This document shows positions 57,185 through 64,000 of a DNA stretch of 64,000 nt, one piece after another (position 1 is the stretch's first letter; every line of letters starts with the position of its first letter). The notes beneath the pieces are model-generated. The model was not told where the DNA came from and searched no databases. It worked only from the letters and a program-made list of their open reading frames with translations. The translations under genes and the position numbers were made by a program. The stretch is from Rhyacophila brunnea. Lineage: Eukaryota; Arthropoda; Insecta; Trichoptera; Rhyacophilidae. The stretch spans positions 1,178,001 to 1,242,000 of the forward strand of contig JAGYXB010000269.1 in NCBI GenBank assembly GCA_022495005.1, given 5' to 3'.

Positions 57185-57636
57185 ATGTTTGACATATTTT
57201 TATCAAAGATGTTTGGCAACACTACACACAGCATTTATATCTCAAATAACATTATGAGAAGACAAAAATGCAGCATTAAAAACAAGGAAAGATCAATGGT
57301 AAACATATCAGAGGACAACCCGGTAAGAACCCCCGTGATCGGTACAATTGCAGCTACACTGAGCTGTCCCGGGTAGCAGATGACAAAGTAAAGATCGCCC
57401 TGATGGTCAGACCTCTGTTAGGGGATGGGACGATAAGAACATAATTTTAGTAAGCTATTTCACATTCAGCCTTTGTTTCACATTACGATTTACTAAGCTG
57501 ATAAAATCTACTCTGTATGAATTATAAAGATGAGTCCTATGGCGAAGTGATGTAGATGGTGTGTTGTCATTATAAGAATGATTTTTGGATCTGATTTTTT
57601 GTATTATTGTCTTTTCAATGTGTGCTTAATTTAGAG

Positions 57637-58389
57637 CAGCGATGCCGAACCCTTTTATGCTTACGTGCCAAAATATTCATAAAAATGAGTGACGTGCCAA
57701 TGGCTGATATTGGGGGTAAATTATAAATTAGGAACCGCATTATTGCTTATTAGTAGTATTAATTGAGTATTAATATATTATAAATTTACGGAAACATATT
57801 TTTTTTATTTCCGCCCTGCTGTCTCCATAGTGATAGGAAATATAAAATAATAAAATTTTAAATGCAATATTTCTGTTGTTGAGATTTAAATGTGTATTCA
57901 CATTCTCTTAATGCTGAAAAATTGGGAGTCCAACGTCACATGGTTTTCAAAATACCTACTTCTAAAACGACGGTAGTCCAATTATTATACTTTGGAGCTG
58001 AAAGAGTGGATGTCCAATTTAAGTCATTTTTGCTTTAATCTATAGCAAAAATATTAATTGAAAAAGTGTGGAAGTCCAACATATGGGGTTTTAGTCCGAA
58101 CACGAGTGAGTATTTTAACTAGATTAGATTAACTATTTTAAAACTGCTCTCCTGCAAAATGTTGAATATGTGACTTCCAGACTTTCAGCTCTAAGGTACA
58201 CATGTTCTTGTGCAATAATATGACACATATTGGTGAAACCTCAATTGAACGCAATGTTTGTATATAATATTGTAAAAAATATTAGTGATGAAGAATAGCC
58301 AATATTCTCTTGTAAAACATGCAAATCTATATTTTATAAAATTGATTTAATCTAATATTCTTTCGCGTGCCATAGGTTCGCCACCGCTA
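57637..58389. mobile_element. hAT-type element, 753 bp, TSD ATTTAGAG/ATCTAGAG
   Basis: The left end is CAGCGATGCCGAACC and the right end in reverse is TAGCGGTGGCGAACC. The 8-base flanks (57629-57636 and 58390-58397) differ at one base. Sub-terminal GTGCCA/TGGCAC pairs are also inverted. No transposase remains. Confidence 0.78.
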
Positions 58390-58397
58390 ATCTAGAG

Positions 58398-61300
58398 CAA
58401 CAACCGCTCTCTGTAAATAATCTGCCTAATATAACGTATGCTCTGTATGGTCTATATATTCCATTTAAGAGTGAAAAAAGTAATTAACTAAATTTAATAA
58501 TGAGAAAATAAGTTCTAAGACAATGTATTAATTGTTATGTTCAACATATTGTTACCTGAAAGTAACGGTGAGATAATCACTGGTTTCAGATGATTGAGCA
58601 TTGATGTTTGTTTCATATCGTCTCTGTTCTGGCAGAACACACTAACTGGAGAATACTAGTTTTGAGTAGTTTGACTTTGAAGTTGTTAAAAAGTTTGAAA
58701 TAATGGTCTATTGTGTGAGTTTATTAAGTAATCGTAAAAAGGATGACTTTAAAATGAAGACTGTTTATTTATTAACTCATTCGACGCGGATGACACGGCT
58801 GCCGTGTCCCCGTTAAGCGGCCGATCGATCCAATTAACATGTTATTTAAATACGGTAATTAAAAAATAATTAAAAGGTCCGCAGCGATTGTGTTAAGAAG
58901 GTTTCCAGACAGTATATAATACTATATACTCAATATGTCATTTTTTCGAATTAGTGTCTTCTGCCAGAACAGTGACAATATTTACTAGTTTTATATTAAT
59001 CCTTTCGAAACGATTATCATTATAAACTACTTAATTAACAATTTAACTAAGCCAAAGTGCGAACAACTCTAGCATGCACAGTTTGAATTATATTAAAACA
59101 ATAAATAACATGGCCACATCGCTTTTGATGATTAGAAGTGTTGGCGTTTAATCAGTGGTTTATTTGAATAAATACACGCACCACCGATAAAGTGTCCCTA
59201 GCGTTTGAGCAACACTACTTAAATTGCAAGTATTTCAACACTAATGACAGTCAACCCATCCGAAAACTGTCAAAATTGATTTCAATAGTCTGGATAATAG
59301 TTACATTTTAGATACTGCCAGTCTTTCGTAATAATCGGTACTCAATACAATTTTGCTTTGTTGATACAAGTGAATGACATTCAATGCCATACTTTTTTAT
59401 TTGTCTCACTGTTGCTTTTAGGTAGCAATATCCCTTTGTTTGGTAGTATTAGTTTTTAGAGTTGTCACTGTATTTTTTCTTTTCATTCTTTTTGGAGAGG
59501 CACTACTCAAAAGGAATAATGTGGCAAAGTGTACTTACTATTAGGTGTAAGAATGATCGCACCTCTTTGAGAGTACAATTAACCATATTATCGTTTGAGG
59601 ATAGCCTCAACAACGAACCTAAAACTTCGAGGAAAGAAGAAGAAAGAATACAGTGTCAGTCAAAAAAACCAAACACAATAACAATTTGCCATTAGGATTT
59701 CATTTTGAAGCAAGAGTATATGGTATAGTACGTGGAAGTAAACAAATCAGCCTACCAAGTAAAATAATAAATAAATAAAGACGCTGTGAAATCAGTTGTA
59801 AATGAACTCCAACTGTCCAAACAGGCTGAGTATATGAGTGAGGTCAGCGCTACACATGGTGGTACCTGGCACAGAAAATAGAAACAGTTTCAATTCACCA
59901 GCTCGTTTCAGTCATTGGATCACTAGGCCGATTACTGTACTTGCGTTCAGGTTTTTTAAGTAATCAGTCAAGTACTGATTACTGTACTTGCGTTCAGGTT
60001 TTTTAAGTAATCAGTCAAGTACTCATCAGGTAGAAACTAGGCATTAGTAAAATCTATCCCAATTAATAAATCGGGTGACAGGAATTGCAATCCGGAAAGC
60101 CTGAAACGCGTGTCTGGGACACATTGAAACATTGAAAATGCTGAAATTCCTTGTATTTCAAAAACATTACATATTACATTTTTTAGCCAAACCGCAGAAG
60201 TGTTTAGAATAAAATAAATTTGGTGAAAGAGATTAAGAAGTTTAAAATAATGACAAAGTTAAGGGGTTACATTAGTGATGCTAATATTCAAGAGCAATGA
60301 ATGCTTCTTAAGAATGAATCTTAAGGCTATACTTCAGCTAGGGTACGGTCTAAAACGATCGTGACACGCAGATTATGCAAATGACGCGTGCAGAACAAAA
60401 CATTATTTGTCATAAAAAGTCAACATGTGTCCATTTAATGTTATGTTTATTGTTCTATTACTAATAATAATAATACATTCATTGACATGTTTTCTTTTTT
60501 AAGTAAATGGGTAACGTTTTTTAGTCATCTTTACAAGATTTAAGAATTAATTCCCCTGTCGCCATCACGAAACAAATTGACGTGTTCACAGCTAAACTTT
60601 CGCTCTCCGATTGGCAGCCAGTCCGGAATTTCGTCGCACTGTAGTTGAAAATTATTTGCCATTTCACTGAAGTACCGTCTTAACAAAAACAAACTTAAAG
60701 GAGAGTGGCTACCAGTGGAGTAACAGGCAACCCATCTCGAGTGTGAAAGAATATGGGATAAACTTTAACACGTGTTAAGGATACGCTTGTCCTTCGTTCT
60801 GACAACTTCTCTTGGTTTGTGCACTGAATCTCATTCAATATTGGTGTATTTGAAGGTTGCAACACACTATTGCATGTCTATAATGTGTGATTCATTTTCG
60901 GAGGACACTCACACATTTAAAACCCTGCATCAAAATGTAGTGTATTGGGGTATAGCCTATCAGAATTATATTTATTAATCTGTTCCCTGGTGGCTACCAT
61001 TCATAAATTTTATTATACTTTTTGTAATTACATATTATTATGTAGTGCTTTTATACAATTGCAATAAGTCATCTACGTTATGTACTAATTTGCTGAACCA
61101 CCCCAGACCTGACACCGTGTGAATTAGAATCTATTCATTGATTTATGCTGCAGAGATTTTATAACTTTCTTTTTAGACCAAACCAAACCAACCCCAACCT
61201 AATATTAACTCATATAATCTTAGTTTGCGATAAAGGTGCATCAAAATGTATGAAAAATTTAAATTAACAATTATTGGATCGAAAAGCATCTGCGCCGACA

Positions 61301-61485
61301 GAAAAAGGTATTTAATATAATTGTCTACAGGGAATAAACTGTTTTCATTAAAAAAAATTATAAAAGCATCTAGGCATCTGCGGCACAATTACCATTGATT
61401 TTTTGAAATCATAAACTATAATATAAGTTTAATTTGACATTAAAACTCCGTTCAAATGAGTGTGAAACGTTGTACAATACCCCGT
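58398..61485. other. Probable Uba1 intron or intergenic stretch
   Basis: No exon was recognised. It holds a repeat at about 58776-58890 (TTAACTCATTCGACGCGG, GCGGCCGATCGAT), related to 62502-62714, and a tandem duplication at 59930-60023. 60540-60720 is slightly richer in GC and has an inverted CCAAT (ATTGG) at about 60610, but no gene start could be defended. Confidence 0.4.
59930..60023. repeat. Perfect 47-base tandem duplication
   Basis: GATTACTGTACTTGCGTTCA through AAGTAATCAGTCAAGTACT occurs twice, back to back, without any difference. Each unit also contains inverted AGTAATCAGT/ACTGATTACT-like parts. Confidence 0.9.
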
Positions 61486-61832
61486 TTACACATGCATAGA
61501 TTTACTGTGCACAGTAAGAAAATGTATGCGGAAACATGTATTATCCTGCAGTTGGCAAGATTGCGTGCATGAATCAAACAAGTTTGGAAGGTTCCGAATT
61601 CAACGCGCAAGTAAGATTATTTTCGATCTGCGAAAATGAACTACTCATTTTGAGCTTAACCGATTTTCAATACGACCTTTCAGATAGTAGGTACAAAAAA
61701 TGACAACATCGCGCCTTGCTTACTCTTGAAGAATGAGATTGGAGAGACAGTCGGCACTTTTACGTGTAAACATTTATTGTCATGATAGTTTAAAATGAGC
61801 ACGATTGCCGACAGTAATTCCATGCACGTGTA
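61486..61832. mobile_element. MITE family X, copy 4
   Basis: The ends TTACACATGCATAGATTTA and the inverse TTCCATGCACGTGTA match the family. An internal part shares CTTGAAGAATGAGATTG with copy 1. Confidence 0.65.
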
Positions 61833-62501
61833 TATGTGCTATAAATCATGAATAGACAATGAATGGGAAGAAAATTCTTTTCTTACTGCTGGACTAAATA
61901 GAAACCCAATATGTCTTGTCTGTAATCTTGTCCTTCAAAAATAAATTGAGGATTAAAAATAATTTTCAATGCTTACTAACTAGTAGATGGCGCTGGAATT
62001 AATCTGATAATTTCGCAGAAAAAAGAAATCTTTACTTAAGTACTTAAGTTGATTAACACGTTAGATCCTAAGCGAAGCATATGAGCCTCTATTATGAGGT
62101 GGAGGTTGTATAAACAGACTTTTTACGAGGAATAGTTGTCAGCCATTTTCCAACCCACTGGATCAAAATAAATACATATTGAAAACAACATGCACATTAG
62201 ATATGTTCCCATAATATAGTTGCCATTGGTCAACACCACTGGGTCAAGTGAAACAAAACAAAACCCTGAAGTTTTGTTTAACGCTTTATTGAGACCTGCA
62301 TTACCATTACTAAAGCCATTTAGTCTTGAGAATAGACATTGCAATGGGTGTCTTGAGAGTACCAGTTGACAATACTAGAGGAACATACATGTTACGTATA
62401 TAATATATAGTAGATATTATCAAATGTGTACCAGCAATAATTTGCTATTACTTAAACATATTATTAACTTGTTAACAGTGGAGCATTTAATGACTATTTA
62501 A
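61833..62501. other. AT-rich stretch, no gene recognised
   Basis: Nothing with coding or paired-repeat support. Confidence 0.35.
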
Positions 62502-62714
62502 TACTTTGGACGCGGAAGACGCACACGGTGCGTAATGACCAGGCGGCCGATCGATGTAATTAACGTGCATTTTAAAAGGGGCAATTAAAATCTCATTATC
62601 TATTCAGCAGCGAAAGCGTTAATTACCACATTTAAATAACATGCTAATTATATCGAATGGCCAAATAATGAGGGCACAAAGGGGTGTGCCGTCCGCGTGG
62701 AAAGGATTCAATAT
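62502..62714. mobile_element. Possible piggyBac-like short element
   Basis: The left side reads TTAATACTTTGGACGCGG and the right side in reverse reads TTGAATCCTTTCCACGCGG, with GACG/GGCACAC continuing inward. The TTAA-like ends suggest piggyBac, but one site has mutated (TTGA). A relative lies at 58776-58890. Confidence 0.45.
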
Positions 62715-63415
62715 AACAATTTTAGTACATACTCTCCCGATAATGTCTACCATGTACGTTTATTTTTGAACAATTTCATATGGAATAAGTACTTAAATGC
62801 AATATGATTTATAAAAACATGAATAATTTATCGCCTAGCGTGGTGCTAGGTGAAATCCATTTTTAAGAATTCCAGGCAACGTAATTACTACTTACTTGGG
62901 TTCATCACGAGAATAATAATTTAAACTGTCCAAAAAATAAGTTATTAGATGAATTCACTAAATATTTTGTGGGCAGCTTGCCAAATATTACTGCAAGTTT
63001 TCAATATTAAAAATACACGATTACTTATGTCCAGTCCAGACCAAAGTTTTCCATCCGCGTCAGAAAGCAAAAAAAAACGTTTCAGTACAATTTTCTAACA
63101 GTTTTTATACAATGCTCATTTGTCATGAACATATTATTATGTATCTTAGTCAAGCATTAGCTTATGTCAAAGAGTTTGGTATTATAGACAAAGGTTCTAT
63201 TTAATGTCTCTGAGACATAAATTATTTTTACTAAAAAAATACCACATAGATTGTTTTGATAGAAAACAAGACATAGTCGGATGGGCGAGGAAACGAAAAC
63301 AATGCAAAATTGTCTAGGCAAGTGCAATCGATAATAGCAACCATAACAATAATATCATTAGTCCTGCCTAATTCTTATCCATTTGCACTTGTTTCAAGGT
63401 TAAATTGGTTCACTT
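62715..63415. other. AT-rich stretch, no gene recognised
   Basis: No exon of Uba1 or other gene was found, and no element ends. Confidence 0.35.
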
Positions 63416-64000
63416 AGTGATTCCCAACCTTTTTCACTTGGGGGAACCGTTGACACAATTTGAAATATCTGGCTAATAGATTTTATTAAGGCAGATAAGA
63501 GGTAAATTAGGAACGTAATAGACGTGTAAAGCAGTAGGTAATGAGTGAGACTTATGCAAATTTAGCACCCTTAAGCAGACTTTAAATAATATATTGTATA
63601 TTATTTTATTACTTAAGTACTTACTTAATACTTTTAAATTATATTATATTTATATATTGTTATTTTAAACGGATAGATACAAATAAATGATGGAACATTC
63701 AGATTTACACATCAACAAACATACACAGGTGGTTGGCGCTGCGGATGAAACTTTTTCATCCCTTCAGAATCTTAAAAGTAGTGTAATGCTATATATAACC
63801 CACATTACCATCGTGTCATGTGAGCTCATGGTAAACTCACGCCACAAGCAAAAAGTGTGCAATGTCATTTTACTGGCTTTTAAATTGTTATCAGACAGCT
63901 GATGCTCCCATTTTGAGCCGAAAACAAATATTGTCAGTTGGAAAAATCCGACAGAATGTACTAGAACCACACTATGGTCACCTCACACCGGCAACCTGAC
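63416..64000. mobile_element. Possible left end of a hAT-type element
   Basis: TAGTGATTCCCAACCTTTTT at about 63416, followed by TGGGGGAACCGTT-like sequence, resembles hAT termini. No matching right end occurs before the window stops. Confidence 0.35.

Noticed and set aside
60540..60720. First exon of Uba1 with a short peptide starting MATGELILK
   Set aside because: The peptide does not match the E1 N-terminus and no splice donor in a usable phase could be defended.

Overview
The window is eukaryotic nuclear DNA, almost certainly from an insect. It is AT-rich, its genes are split by GT-AG introns, and it is crowded with transposable elements (TEs) typical of arthropods: hAT, piggyBac-like, pogo/Tigger and PIF-like DNA elements, Jockey-clade and I/R1-type LINEs, tRNA-derived SINEs and a Gypsy fragment. 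I cannot fix the order. The frequent GTAGGTACCT-type motifs and the TE set would fit Hemiptera or Lepidoptera.

Two host genes are recognisable, both on the minus strand and both partial. (1) The 5' end of CNOT3/Not3, a CCR4-NOT deadenylase subunit, lies at 9.8-10.6 kb: a 25-base first coding exon and a 233-base second exon. Later exons are not seen to the left. (2) Seven 3' exons of Uba1, the ubiquitin-activating enzyme E1, run from 54.9 to 43.6 kb and give about 798 codons with consistent splice phases. They include the adenylation domain, the catalytic cysteine and the ubiquitin-fold domain. The N-terminal third must lie beyond the right edge, across an intron of more than 9 kb.

Region by region: 0.1-1.6 kb holds a small inverted-repeat element and a broken Tigger transposase. 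1.8-6.3 kb is a nest of DNA elements up to five levels deep, including a SINE, a decayed hAT transposase and a LINE tail. 6.4-8.1 kb has remnants of a transposon-type gene. 8.6-17.4 kb has the CNOT3 exons, several hAT-type elements with 8-base target duplications, and one arm of a large dispersed repeat. 17.4-23.0 kb is a same-orientation cluster of Jockey-clade LINE pieces. 25.7-29.0 kb has a SINE, a Gypsy integrase tail and a truncated short inverted-repeat element (MITE). 29.6-38.1 kb has two copies of a composite repeat whose bodies are about 26 minisatellite units; a 5'-truncated LINE with an intact 844-codon frame interrupts one copy. 39-43 kb has a second copy of the large repeat, which preserves the empty sites of two insertions. 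43.6-64 kb is Uba1 with TE-filled introns.

I found no convincing new gene system. What stands out is the unusually readable insertion history, with paired filled and empty sites, the satellite built on what looks like a LINE 3' tail, and the head-to-tail Jockey cluster.
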